64,000 nt of DNA, taken from Pomphorhynchus laevis. Its lineage: Eukaryota > Acanthocephala > Palaeacanthocephala > Echinorhynchida > Pomphorhynchidae. Where the stretch lies: the NCBI GenBank assembly GCA_012934845.2, contig WNNJ02000599.1, forward strand, positions 332,932 to 396,931, read 5' to 3'. Within the stretch, counting starts at the first letter, position 1; each line of letters starts with the position of its first letter. Positions 11,704-23,529 of the stretch are shown here, piece by piece. The notes under the pieces were generated by a model. It saw only the letters and a program-made list of their open reading frames with translations, was not told the DNA's origin and ran no database searches. The position numbers were made by a program, and so were the translations under genes.

Positions 11704-13944
11704 CTAATTGATCTATTACTCGAGTCTTGTCAAAACTATTCAAACCAATAAAATAGTTAATCAATACAAATTATATTATAAATTATTTTTTTTGATCAAC
11801 CGACCAAAATAAATTTAAGTCGGTAAATTGAAATTTTAAAATGATAATGAACAACTAAAATGTCAACTATTTGGTAATAAATTGTGTAAAAAATATGAAT
11901 CATAATTAAATAGATCAAATAAAAACTATATTTTTAAATGATATAAGAAATATAAATCACATAAAAATAGACGATTTTTGCAATGCAAGCATAAAGTTTT
12001 ATAACATTTTATAACATTCTTATAATGTTTTATAACATTATTAGAAAAAAATTGATGAAAATGAGGCAAACATCATTTACAAGTCAAAATCAAGTTTTTA
12101 ATCAATGAATCTCAGATCTTTATACGCATCACTTACTGAGCCAAACATGTTCATTATGTGATAGAATAACAAATTCAATTTAGTAAAACTGAAATTTATC
12201 GCACAAAATCTCCAAGTAAATTTTGATGACATTAGGTATCTAAATTAAATTTCGAAACCTGCTTTGCTAGATATAAATATTTCTATTGTTACATTCTACT
12301 ATAAATTATATAAACTGTTCAATTTATTAATTACAAGCGATTTACTTAATAATTGCCAGTTTTATTAATAACTAATTAATTCTAAGTAATTAGTTATTTG
12401 TAATTATTGAAATTTACACGAAATATATGTCATAATCTGTATTGCATACAAGACACGTTTTAAAATATTATAATTTAATCTAATTTTAAAAAAAATTAGA
12501 TAATTTGACTAACATATTTATTAAAATTTTTTATTATATACAAAACACGCTTTTAAAATATTATTTGATAATTATTAATAAAATCGTTAATTATTAATTA
12601 TTAATTAATGAAATATATAAAATGAAATTTAAAAATGAAATTTTTAAATTATTTTTAGAAATAAAGATTTCGATTAAATAATGTAATTTGATCGAACTGT
12701 TATTCGCTAAATGACTGCAGCATATTATATTATTAAGAAATAACTAATATTTAATTTTATATGAAATTATAATGTTTATTATTATATTTGTGATTTATGA
12801 TTAACTCATCTTATAAAGTGATCGATTTCTTTATATTTTAATATATTTTATCAGGTAATATATCTTCTTTTATTTGATCTATTTATATTATTCTGTAAAC
12901 AACTTTATTTATAGGTTCTAATTGTTTAATCTGATTGCAATTGAATAAAAAGTTTCATTTGCTTAATCTGATTACAATTGAATAATCATTGATAATGGTG
13001 TGTCTACGTGGAATCAAAATATCGGATCAAAATTGTATAATAAATAAAAATGTCTCTTCGCCTTATTTACAATCTAAAAATAAATTGGCAAACTTTATTT
13101 TATATTTGAGGAATGAATAAAATGACTGTACATCATTTTTGGGATGATAAATTCAATGTGATAATCGATTAGTAGATAGAAATTGAATAACAATTTATTT
13201 AATGTCATATCTCTATTCGTAAGAAAAAATTTTTATTAATAGATAAATTTTTAATTTATTAAAAAATAAAATTATCAAATCATTAAATTATTAAATTATT
13301 AAATTTTGTTAATAAAAACTTTCTTTATTAATAGAATTTTTATGTTTTATTATATTTTATCAGGTAATATATCTGCTTTTATTTGATCTATTTATATTAT
13401 TCTGTAAACAACTTTATTAAAAGGTTCTAATTGTTTAATCTGATTGCAATTGAATAAAAAGTTTCAATTGCTTTATCTGATAATTCATTCTGATTTCTTC
13501 ATTAATAAGATGTACCGTAATAATATGAAGTATATTGCGATGTACCACTAGTAGAAAATCTATTATTGGGATATTAAGTTAATGAAATAATACACTATTT
13601 AATAAATTTAATCGTGTTAAATATGCAATCACTTGATTTTCAAAACGTAGAGAACTTTAGCGGGGATGATATTTAAGAGGTAAACCGCGAAATAACGAAT
13701 AAATAAAAGATTCTAAAATTATATAACTTAGTTACAACATCAGTTCCTTATTATAACTTAGTTATAACATCAGCTCATCCTGAAGATTTCTAATCCTTAT
13801 TCTTATACATCGTATGTTATTGATTAGTCAATTCATAAAAATGACTTTTATTATTTTTTTATTAAAATTATAATCTATTGTTAATACAGTTCATTAGAAA
13901 TATAGTGATGGTTCTCCTGCCGATAACTGCTAGCATCTTCTTAT
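11704..13944. other. myosin intron sequence, AT-rich
   Basis: No gene recognised. It contains the direct repeats at 12,837-12,975 and 13,349-13,490 and a fragment at 13,025-13,080 related to the foldback element at 50,898-51,291. One short myosin exon joining 23,430 to 11,703 must lie somewhere in 11.7-23.4 kb; I did not find it. Confidence 0.5.
12837..13490 (+). repeat. ~135-bp direct repeats 510 bp apart
   Basis: 12,837-12,975 and 13,349-13,490 match closely, from TATCAGGTAATATATCT through GATTGCAATTGAATAAAAAG. Only a few substitutions and one short replacement near 12,910/13,420 separate them. The intervening ~375 bp show no coding signal. They could be a local duplication or the ends of an unrecognised element. 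Confidence 0.7.
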
Positions 13945-14215
13945 TCTTAATAAGAAAAATCATTTTGATATTTCGCCAATAACTGCTAGCATCTTCACAA
14001 AATTAATATTAATTTTCTGAAGATGCTAGCTTTAATTTTTTGTGTTGTTTTTTAAAACAAAAAGTGTTGTTTCAATATTTACAGAAAATTAATGTAAATT
14101 TTGAAGAACATAATTAAAGCTAGCATCTTCAGAAAATTAATATTAATTTTTTGTTAATTTTGTGAAGATGCTAGCAATTACTAGCGAAATATCAAAATGA
14201 TTTTTCTTGTCATTC
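13945..14215. repeat. foldback element with hammerhead-like motifs at both ends
   Basis: Long imperfect inverted repeat. The left arm begins GAAAAATCATTTTGATATTT and the right arm ends with its complement near 14,210. Each arm holds the GAAGATGCTAGC motif twice. The outer motifs read GTGAAGA, a hairpin, GAAA (13,971-13,998 minus and 14,162-14,189 plus), a degenerate hammerhead-like core with the first C replaced by G. There is no coding capacity; it looks like a non-autonomous relative of the GIY-YIG elements at 42.3 and 48.3 kb. Confidence 0.65.
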
Positions 14216-16495
14216 AACTATACCTGATAGTTCTTGGATATTTAAAAACAAAAATGTTAGTTCGTTTACAAAACTCACAGTATGGAAAGACCCAAATTTA
14301 GAAGAAATGTCACTAAAATTGTATTAAGAACAATATAATCAATGATTGTCCTATTAGATGAATTGGCAAAAGGATGGGAGAGTAATTTTGAAAAGCTTCA
14401 AGATATAGTTGACGACATGTTTATGCTAGATGACACGACACCAACCGACTCATCTTCAGATACGTTCCGGGTGGTCAACAAACACAACCTACTAAAAAAC
14501 ACAGGATATCATCGTGAAGGTGACAAGAGCTCAATCCTACGGGCTGAGTACATAAGGCTTAACACCCAGCATAAAATTTTCTTACGAGGGCGTTAACATA
14601 AAGCGGGTAGGTAAATTACAGACCCATCTAACTTAATATCTATGTGAAAAATGCATCAGTGAAGGAACGGACAGATCCAATGAACGTTGAATGTACAATT
14701 GCCTGATGGAATACTGGCCTTTCTCAACAGTTATCAGAAATACTTAAGGAACTGTTTACATCCGATATAATTTGTTGCAGAAAATCAAGTCATTTAACAA
14801 ATGTCGCGATAGAATGTATACACCAGACATGAATAGTTTTCAAAATCATCAGTAACGACAAACCAATCGCTGAATACCCTAATATTATGCGAAAAGGTAT
14901 TGAATCCAAAATTTGTGCAAGGTTGTACGGACGAGTGTTTATACTTTTGTTTGATAGAAGTTTACCTTAGATCCAGAAGAATGTCCGTCACAGGAATATA
15001 CATTAGACAATAATAAATTCACAAGGCTCAGGTTAAGGAAATACTTGTTAATCTAACACATGGACTAATCAAACCATATATCTCGAAGCAAATCAGTATA
15101 CAGGGACATGTATTGCACGACGTGATGATATGGTCAATACAAAATTATCGAGTGATGTTGTATACGATATCTGTTTTGTCTAGAACGGCGGTCAAAATGA
15201 CCAATATGTTAATTTTGATGTTTCTGCAAATACAGCAACTAAACTAATAACAATAAATAACACGATGGTAGAATTAACTAACGACCTCCTTGTATCTAAA
15301 CTAAATATATTTAATCTATCTTATACGAAGCGCATGATAAAAGTATAACAAGGGAAATGATCAATGCAAACGGACAAGAATGAGAAGATATTAACATATC
15401 ACAGCAAGTGATAATAGTCAAAGGTAAGAGAAAAAAGGTAAACTCTCCGATAGACGTAAAACCTATATCTGCTCAGTACACATTCATACCGGCCTAGCAA
15501 TTTAAGGCTACTCAGGATTCAAAAAGATACTAGTTGTTCGGTTCCATAACATTTTAGCATCCGAGTCCCTGTGTTTGCACGACGATAGAAAAATACAAAT
15601 GTACTATCCACTTAAGGGACTAGCCTAAAGAAAGCCCTTTGTCACATGTACTATTCAGGTGTGCTTTTGCGTTGTTGTAAAATAATTGTTATTAGCAATT
15701 ATGCAATTTATTTAGTTGCTAAATTTAGTTTTACATATTTTGTTGAATTAAGATTTCAATTTCAATTTTAAAGTTTGCGAACTCTGCAATTCATGCTGAT
15801 TATATCACTTTAGTAATACATGAAAAACACGAACACTATCTTACGAAAACTCAAGCATGAAATGAATATCATAAGATCGCAAATTAAAGTTTTTGGTTTT
15901 TAATTAAATTAAGCCAACTCGAAATGTATAATATTTGTAAATATCTACATGAATATGGCAGTGACGCTGGTATAAATATATGCCCTACATCTATTTAGAT
16001 ATTCGGTTTCCATTTCTCCTGCAATTTGAGTTCTTTTATAGATTTACAAAGGTTCAGAAAAATGCCATCCATTGTTTACAAAAAATACAAATGAGCAATC
16101 AAACAGGATTTAAACGCAAGAATATGCTCGATTATCTGGAAGACGTGGTCAATTTCAGGTCTTCGATTCTTTGCTAGGGATAGACCACCAGAACAAAGAG
16201 AGTTATTTCGGAAGGCTTAAAACATTGATAAAAAAGAATATAGTGGCAAAGTTACCGGGATTGTGCGGAGCTGTTTGATAAGTAGATATATGGTTTAAGG
16301 GCTTTACTTTTTTACTCCGTTTTGGGCTTTTCTTGGCTCTCCTGCACAAACACTACACAAACAACTGTTAGTGTTGTTTGTAACTTGTTGTAGTTGTTTG
16401 TAACTTGTTAACTTAACTTAGCTTGAGTTATTAAGTTAACTTAATAACATGTAATTTAAGTTATTTTAGTAAAAGGTATTTTCAAATCAAATCAA
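14216..16495. other. unresolved intron stretch, possible old retroelement
   Basis: 14.3-15.7 kb is less AT-rich than its flanks and has short open segments in all three plus frames, as expected of a decayed mobile element, but I see no diagnostic motif. An 84-codon open stretch starts at 14,342 and a 65-codon one at 15,980; neither resembles a known protein to me. Confidence 0.3.
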
Positions 16496-16499
16496 TTCA

Positions 16500-16640
16500 G
16501 GTAACTGAGTCTACGTATATTAAATTATTTATAAATTAAACATAATGATAAATTAAAATAAATAAATAAAATAATAAAAATAAACAATTGATAATTATAA
16601 ATAATAAATGATTATTAAAATGATTATAAATTTTATAATT
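16500..16640 (-). repeat. PLE 3' terminus fragment
   Basis: Minus-strand copy of the PLE terminus (AACTGAGTCTACG at 16,502) with a diverged AT-rich continuation. No RT coding follows. Confidence 0.6.
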
Positions 16641-16774
16641 ATTATAAAATTTTGTATAATTTTTTTAGCGAAATACCATATCCAAAATAATTTCCTCTTT
16701 TCTTTGATCCAGCTCCAATAATTATTTATAAATAAACTATTGATAAAATTTAGAAATAACACACTGAAATTGTA

Positions 16775-17285
16775 CAGCTAACAATGAGCGGTCACTTCGT
16801 TTTTATCATTTTTTCTATAAAAGTTGGAGAACAGTGAAGACTTCCATGCTTTTAGGAACAATGTTAATAAATTTATAGAACAACAGCTTGGAATGTTCTT
16901 GGAAGTAAAAATATTTGGGCAAGTGCAAATGTTGAAAGATAGCGGTGTTGTTGAACTTAATGTTGTAATAACAAGACGAATGAGCTGTTCAAAAATGAAA
17001 TTATGTATTTTAAATATTTGTGAGGCTGTCGTTGATGGAGATAAGCGTCAGCCGATAAACATACAAATGCGAGTACGTTACAATGATGGAAAATGTACCT
17101 TTAACTTCTGACGAGGTCAACAGGCTATTAACCCTATTAACTAACCTTCTCGAGAACAACTTCTTGCAAGATTGAAAGTTATTTCAAAATAAAAAATCCA
17201 TTGATAGTTATAAGATTGGACGATATGATGTAAGTTAAAATGATGACCTATTGTCATTATTGACGTAGAGAATCTAAGAAAAATA
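16775..17285 (+). repeat. unclassified repeat, copy 1, with 95-codon open frame
   Basis: This stretch is repeated at 54,175-54,840. The open frame 16,824-17,111 encodes DFHAFRNNVNKFIEQQLGMF and then a segment with ELNVVITRRMSCSKMK. In copy 2 the frame is broken by small deletions and a SINE-like insertion. The paired copies show that it is a mobile or duplicated sequence. I do not recognise the protein. It is directly followed by a PLE terminus. Confidence 0.55.
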
Positions 17286-17289
17286 AAAT

Positions 17290-17410
17290 AAATCAAATCA
17301 GCTAACTGAGTCTGCGAATTTAATATAATTAAAAAATAAACAAAACAATAATAATGCTAAATCAAAATTTAATAATTAAATAATAAAATAAATAATTGTT
17401 TTTAGATTTT
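17290..17410 (-). repeat. PLE 3' terminus, left of family A insertion
   Basis: PLE terminus (AACTGAGTCTGCG at 17,302) and the following 3' UTR up to about 17,409. The UTR resumes at 19,031. The segment 17,374-17,409 is repeated at 19,031-19,065 with two small differences, which marks a target-site duplication around the family A element. Confidence 0.75.
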
Positions 17411-17453
17411 TTAAAATAAAGTAAATTAACATTTAAATAGATACAATTGAATG

Positions 17454-18970
17454 GGTTGCCCGCAAATGCGCCCCATATTATTACTTAGATAACGTTTAAT
17501 AAAAAGTAAGGGATCATTGGGATTGGGAATCAAGGTTGCATAATACTCTCCCTGACGCATGCTGAATTCCCTCGCCGAATTGCAGCACTTATGCGCTATA
17601 GGAAATGGGATTTTGCCTGGGCATCGTCTGTGGCTAGCCTCAGTCGCTTCCCAATTAGTTCAAAGAGGGCGGTGGCTTCACATCCTAAGACGCCGATTGA
17701 CTCGACAGCTACTGGGACGAAGCTGCAATATGAAGGATCCAGACATGTATATTTGATCCGTTTCCTGCGTTCGGCTTTCGTGGCCAGAGCTCTAGCACCT
17801 GCTGCAGAACAATCTACGTGAGACGGAGCTAGGGATCCGTCTCACGTAGATTCCCTGTGTCGTAGATATTCCTGTGTTGTGGATACCGATGACAGGAATG
17901 CTGGAAGGGCAGTATTGACGGCTGACGCAATCCCTAGACCACCAAGGGCAATCGGAATAGTTGCCTGTGTCCAGGCTTGTTCGTCAATGCTAACATTTAA
18001 CAGTGACTCCAGAGAAGATCGAAGGACTGCGTCAAAACTTAAAAGGCCTGCACGTAAAAAGGCCGGTGATGTACGAAGCAAATACGATAACTTCGTTCCA
18101 CCCACGCAGTGCCGCAACAAATAAAGACTGTCGTGTCTTGCGAGGAATAAAAGTCTAGTACTCATCTCTGTTAAGCTAGAAGTTGCTCTGTCTAATAATC
18201 CATCGATATTGGCCACATCGCCAGTAGAAGAACCCAGCAACTGATACTCGTTTTGATCCTGGTAGTGACAGCAAAATGGAATTAGCCACATTCTGGTTAT
18301 TAGTAATGACCTTACGTTTATCTTCATTCAAAACAATTCCTAGCTCAAGTCCTCCTTCGCGAATACGACGAATGTCATCATTTAGAGTGACTACATCCCC
18401 GGATGAGGTGATGTCGTCTAAGTACCATATATTTAGTGGGCTATGTAATGTCTTACTTAGTCCTATAACCGCCAAGGAAAATAGCATTGGTTCCAAAGAG
18501 TCCCCTTGCTGCACTCCCTCCTGTGAAATTAGGATATTCGGGCCGTGAAATAACCAAGAAGTTTCGTTATAACTTGATTGCACAAAGCGGGAAATGGTGG
18601 GGATATAACAGTACGCAGCAGCAAGTAACGATGATCATTTGATGCAATTAAAAGCATTTCGAAAATCCAGCTTAAGCAGAGCGTTCTGTCCGAGCATTAG
18701 TCTAAGAAGGGCTCTGCAAGCATGTACAGCGGCTTCAGCATCTGACGGCACTCCGACACCAATTTGAAAGGGAGACAGGACTGTAACTGCCTCACCAGTA
18801 GCCCGACGACATGCTATTTGGGTCACCATTCTGCATAAGGTGTTACCAATAGCTATTGTGCGAAGTCCGCCATCGGGTTTTTTGAGCGCAATCAACTTAG
18901 CTCCAAAGAAAATTGGTTTAAAGCAGAGTGGGACACCGCCGTTTAGGACCATGAATGATAAATTAGACAA
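17454..18970 (-). pseudogene. family A REL element, 5'-truncated, inserted in a PLE 3' UTR
   Basis: Minus-strand RT fragment with GGLRTIAIGNTLCRM, LLKLDFRNAFN (motif A), EGVQQGDSLEPMLF (motif B) and IWYLDD (motif C), followed by about 160 residues of the thumb region to near 17,853. The last ~90 codons of the C-terminus lie at 17,560-17,820 on the same strand (for example RKRIKYTCLDPS), so the nuclease core between them is deleted. A perfect 17-bp-arm hairpin sits exactly at the deletion (17,811-17,852), and another sits at the truncated 5' end (19,001-19,028). Stops and frameshifts occur near 18,176-18,330 and 18,635. The 3' UTR holds the shared tag at 17,454-17,472. Confidence 0.83.
17811..17852. 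repeat. perfect 17-bp-arm hairpin at a deletion junction
   Basis: AATCTACGTGAGACGGA (17,811-17,827), eight bases, then its exact reverse complement (17,836-17,852). It sits where the family A coding region has lost its nuclease core. One arm reads as element sequence, so the other is probably a templated inverted copy made during repair. Confidence 0.85.
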
Positions 18971-19000
18971 AGTCGTTAGGAGATCTTGTACCGCAGCGGC

Positions 19001-19028
19001 ACAGCCCGGTCCAATAAGACCGGGCTGT
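19001..19028. repeat. perfect 11-bp-arm hairpin at the element's 5' end
   Basis: ACAGCCCGGTC, six bases, then its exact reverse complement. It lies at the 5' truncation point of the family A fragment, just before PLE sequence resumes at 19,031. Confidence 0.8.
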
Positions 19029-19030
19029 AT

Positions 19031-19850
19031 AATTAACTAATAAAATAAATAATTGTTTTAAGATTATTTATAATTTAAATCAAGTTAAAATAAAAAATTG
19101 AAATTTAAAATAAACGTCATTTTTATGAATTGACTAATAAATAACAGACGTTGTATCAGAATAAGGATTAGATGCCACCAGAAGGAATTTCTATGCCATA
19201 AGGTTTCGGCCTCAAACTCCTCAACCCAACATATCATCGGGGCCAAATACGTGTTAAGGACGTATTTCCTCTGATGAAATTTAATTATATAGTATCTTAT
19301 TCTAATACAAAGTATATTATTTATTATCCATCCATAAAAATTTTCCGCTAGTGATTTTAAATTTATTTTTAATATTTTTTGATGATTTATATATTTTACT
19401 ATTTTCTGTTTAATGGTATTTTTATAGTAACCTAGTTTAAAATATGTATCTATTAAATTATTAAAATGATTATGAACAAGGCCAATATAGTTACGAATGG
19501 TTTTAATTCTTAAAATTTCATTATTTAATGTGATATATATTATATTATATGGTATGCATGAATGGGTATGCAAATATAATTTTAAAATAAATTTAAATAT
19601 GTCCTCTTTACGATATAAATTAAAAGTAGTTTTAATTGATGTTAATTTAATGTTCATATCTAGATATATACTTAGTTTATCATTGATATTGGTTTTATTA
19701 AGAATGAGGCTACCTGGATAAAATTGTTCGCTTATTGAATATAAATGATCAGCGTTAAATATGCATATATCATCAATATATCGAAACATATTTCATATCT
19801 TTATATAATTTAGATTTTTTTACATAGTTACGAAACAACTGTTTTGTTGA
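19031..19850 (-). pseudogene. PLE RT C-terminus and 3' UTR
   Basis: Minus-strand PLE. From 19,845 downward it encodes a piece matching the VKTKSKQYKYMKY segment of other copies, then RYIDDICIF (RT motif C, YIDD), YLDMNIKLT and the C-terminal LIDTYFKLGYYKN. The 3' UTR runs from about 19,330 to 19,031, where it is interrupted by the family A insertion. RT motifs A and B are missing (5' truncated at about 19,850). It is more diverged than the 62-kb copy. Confidence 0.82.
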
Positions 19851-20218
19851 TGTACCTAACATTCATGGTATGCATGAATGTAAGCAAAACTATCATTTGG
19901 CTCACAAAAGTGGTTCCGAATGTATTTGGAATTTATTATACTAAAACACATCTGCTGCTATCTGTGAACAGCTATTTGAGTGTGTACAAAAATCTTCAAT
20001 TTATAAAAAATAAAGCCTTTATGTATTTATATCTTATGTCAAGTGACATAAGATATAAAACTGGCATTAAAAACACGTTTTCATTGTAGAATTTTGTATA
20101 CAATAAATGATTGTTAGTAAAAAATGAATAGTTCGTATAAAAATTAATAAAGATAACATCCCGATTGAGGGTATTTTACCTAATATATAGGTAATGAATA
20201 TATTACTGAATATTTAGT
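19851..20218. other. short non-coding stretch
   Basis: No coding region recognised. It holds a perfect 16-bp-arm hairpin with a two-base loop at 20,026-20,059 (TTTATATCTTATGTCA and its complement). Confidence 0.5.
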
Positions 20219-22145
20219 TAAACTGTTCTCGGCGTTAAAACATCGAGAGGATTTCAGAAAAAGAAAATTATTGTTCACAAATTTTCGACTATTGCAAGTC
20301 TTTTTCAAGTCTTACGATTTAACATGAAAAAATAAAAATAATGTAATATTTTATTTAATATTTTATTTTATTTTATTTAATATTTTATTTAATATTTTAT
20401 TTAATATTTTTTTATATTTATGAAAAACGATAATTATTTATTTAATATTTTATTTTATTTAATATTTTATTTAATATTTTTTTAATATTAATGAAAAACG
20501 ATAATATTAAAAACATAATGGAAACAGAATGCAATTGTAAAAGTCTTAGTTTTAATAAAATAAATGAACATATATGTACACATAATCTATAATTAATTGA
20601 AAATTGTGAATTAAGAAAGCTGCTATCAAAAGGGTATAAATATAGATTGAAAAAAACAACGACAAAAATAAAATTTACAGTTCGTTATATAATAACTTAA
20701 ATGATTACTTTAGTAAGCTGATTAATAGTGAAAGCTTAAATACATCAAAGATATACATTTGGAAAGATTATATATTTGATAAAATTAAAAATAAAATAAA
20801 AATAACAAACCATTTTAAAAGGAAAGATAAAATTAATAAAGATATGTATAAAGAACTTACTAAATTAAAGGATAACTATATAATAACAACTATTGACAAA
20901 GCTAGTAATAACTTTGTCTTCATATGCAAAAATCTTTATTATGATATACTAGTGAAAGAGGTTAATTCTAATGATTTAAATGTAAATCCAACATATGAAC
21001 GTAGTGAGTTGAGTTTAGAAACAATTATTACAAGTCACTGTTCTATAATGGATAAAAAGGGTATAAAGGTTGAATTAGATAATAAAACTATACCTATATT
21101 ATATTGGAATCCAAAATTACATAAAAATCCAATAAAACCTAGTTTCATATGTAGTGCGTTTAAATGTACATTAAAACCACTTTCTGTCTATATGAATAAA
21201 ATACTTAAAGCAATTAAAGCACACTTTAAAGAATATTGTAGGGTAATCGAAATTAATACTGGTATAAAACACTATTTCAGTATTAATTCTACAAAAGAAT
21301 TTTTAGAACAGACAAAAGGAATAAATTTTCAAAATATAAATACATACGATTTTAGTATGCTTTATACAAATCTAGATTTAGTAGATATTAAAGAAGCGTT
21401 AGTAAAATTAATTAATCTTATATTCGGAAAAAGATATACATATATATGTTAATAACAATAACGCCTATCTAACAAAAATTAAACCATTAAGTAAATATAA
21501 ATATATGGATAAGATTGAAATAATAGAATCCTTAAATATTTTGATAAATCAAAATTATTTTAAAGTAGGGACATCTATATTTAGACAAGTAAAAGGTGTT
21601 CCAATGGGTGGTAATAGTAGCCCAATTATAGCTGACTTGTTTTTAAGCTTTATAGAATATGAATTTGTTCATAACTGTGTAAAAACTAAATCTAAACAAT
21701 ATAAATATATGAAATATATGTTTCGATACATTGATGATATATGTGTATTTAATTCTAATAATTTTTATTCAATTAGTGAACAAATTTATCCAGGTAGCCT
21801 TATTCTTAACAAAACCAATATTGATGATAAAGAAGGTGTATATCTAGATATGAACATTAAATTAACATTAACTAAAACTACTATTAATTTATATCGTAAA
21901 GATGACATATTTAAATTTACAAGAAACATATTTTTGCATGAGCAGTCATGCATACCATATCATATAAAATATAATACATTAAATAATGAAATTTTAAGAA
22001 TTGCAACAATATGTAATGATACTGGCTTTCTTCAAAATCATTTTAAATAATTTAATAGATACATATTTTAAACTAGGTTACTATAAAAATAACATCAAGC
22101 AGAAAATAGTAAAATATATAAATCAACACAATAAACAGAAGAATA
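20219..22145 (+). pseudogene. PLE reverse transcriptase, most complete copy
   Basis: Penelope-like RT of about 500 residues. The leader at 20,219-20,330 matches 63,388 and, inverted, 23,262. Coding starts near 20,518 (ETECNCKSLSF), passes a TAA at 20,599, shifts frame near 20,660 and continues with TTIDKASNNFVFICKNLYY, LYWNPKLHKNPIKPSF, YDFSMLYTNLDLVDIK (motif A), then after a frameshift in an AT run near 21,435, QVKGVPMGGNSSPIIADLF (motif B), RYIDDICVF (motif C) and YLDMNIKLT. A one-base insertion near 22,047 shifts the C-terminus. These motifs are those of PLEs, which differ from LTR and LINE RTs. No GIY-YIG domain is attached to this copy. The end abuts an inverted PLE terminus at about 22,150. 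Confidence 0.88.
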
Positions 22146-22149
22146 AATT

Positions 22150-22711
22150 TAATCAAATCAGCAAACTGAGTCTACATATTTGATATAATTATAAACTAAA
22201 CAAAACATAATAATGCTAAATAATTAGCATTATTAATAAAAATAACATCAAGCAGACAATAGTAAAATATATAAATCAATACAATAATATAAAGAATAAA
22301 TTTAATCAAATCAGCTAACTGAGTCTACATATTTAATATAATTATAAACTAAACAAAACATAATAATGCTAAATAATTAAATAATAAAATTAATAACTGT
22401 TTTTAGATTTTCTATAATTTAAATCAAGTTAAAATAAAAAATTGAAATTTAAAATAAACGTCATTTTTATGAATTGACTAATAAATAACAGACGTTGTAT
22501 CAGAATAAGAATTAGAGGTCATCAGGAGGAACTGCTATGCTATCAGGTTTCGGCCCCTAACTCTTCTGCCCCACATTGCAGCGGGGCCAAATTCAAGCTA
22601 AACTCTTAAGTGGCAAATTTTTATGGATGGATAATAAATAACATACTTTGTGTTAAAATAAGATACTAGATAGTTTTATCAGAGGAAATACATCATTAGC
22701 ATGTATTTGGC
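22150..22711. repeat. mosaic of PLE ends in both orientations
   Basis: A minus-strand terminus at 22,150-22,200 is followed by a short plus-strand RT tail (22,228-22,300) and a second minus-strand terminus with 3' UTR (22,305-22,595, including the interleaved complementary segments at 22,530-22,590). Plus-strand RT end and UTR follow at 22,596-22,711. The junctions are abrupt, as after template switching or nested insertion. Confidence 0.7.
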
Positions 22712-23345
22712 CTTTGCTTAAAAACAAGTCAGCTATAATTGGGCTACAATTACTTCCCATTGGAACACTTTTTATTTGTATAAATATAGATGTCATTAGC
22801 TTTAAATATATTTTTATAAACATATAAACCATATATAAACCATATATTTTTATTTACTTGATGGTTTAATTTTTCTTAGATAGGCGCTATAATTATTATA
22901 ACATATATATGTATATCTTTTTCCGAATATAAGGTTTATTAATTTTACTAACGCTTCTTTAATATCTACTAAATCTAGATTTGTATAAAGCGTACTATAT
23001 TCGTATGTATTTATATTTTGAAAATTTATTCCTTTTGTCTGTTCTAAAAGTTCTTTTGTAGAATTAATACTGAAATAGTGTTTTATACCAGTATTAATTT
23101 CGATTACCTTGCAATATTTTTTAAAGTGTGCTTTAATTACTTTAAGTATTTTATTCATATAGACAGAAAGTGGTTTTAATGTACATTTAAACGCAATACA
23201 TATGAACTAGGTTTTATTGGATTTTTATGTAATTTTGGATTACGATATAATATAGGTATAGTCGAAAATTTGTGAACCATAATTTTCTTTTTCTATTCCT
23301 TTCGATGTTTAAACTCCCTGAACAATTGAATAGCACATATAACGT
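22712..23345 (-). pseudogene. PLE RT fragment with deleted N-terminal half
   Basis: Minus-strand RT from about 23,240 (RNPKLHKNPIKPS) through NINTYEYSTLYTNLDLVDIK (motif A) to a version of motif B with PMG and PIIADLF, ending at about 22,712. Upstream it joins, near 23,262, to the inverted leader also seen at 20,219 and 63,388, so the N-terminal RT region is deleted. Confidence 0.8.
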
Positions 23346-23429
23346 ATCATTGGATAATTTAGTTAAACAATCAATGTAAGTATAATTAAGTTCACTTCTA
23401 AATTTGTTTCATTATAATATAATACTTAC

Positions 23430-23527
23430 AACCACTTTTCCTTCTTGTCATTAGGTTTAATACACCTTATATAACATGGGTATGTTTCGGTTATACGTTC
23501 TACTAACTTATCCAAAGACCATCGAAA
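23430..23527 (-). CDS. myosin exon: RCIKPN segment
   Basis: 98-bp exon, acceptor GCTTATTTAG, donor GTAAGT. It encodes FRWSLDKLVERITETYPCY followed by IRCIKPNDKKEKW, the hallmark strut region of the myosin L50 domain (consensus SL-x-x-L, P-H-F-V-R-C-I-K-P-N). It starts in phase 0, which fits the phase-0 donor at 41,337, and ends in phase 2. A separate loop-2 exon before it cannot be excluded. Confidence 0.9.
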
Positions 23528-23529
23528 CT

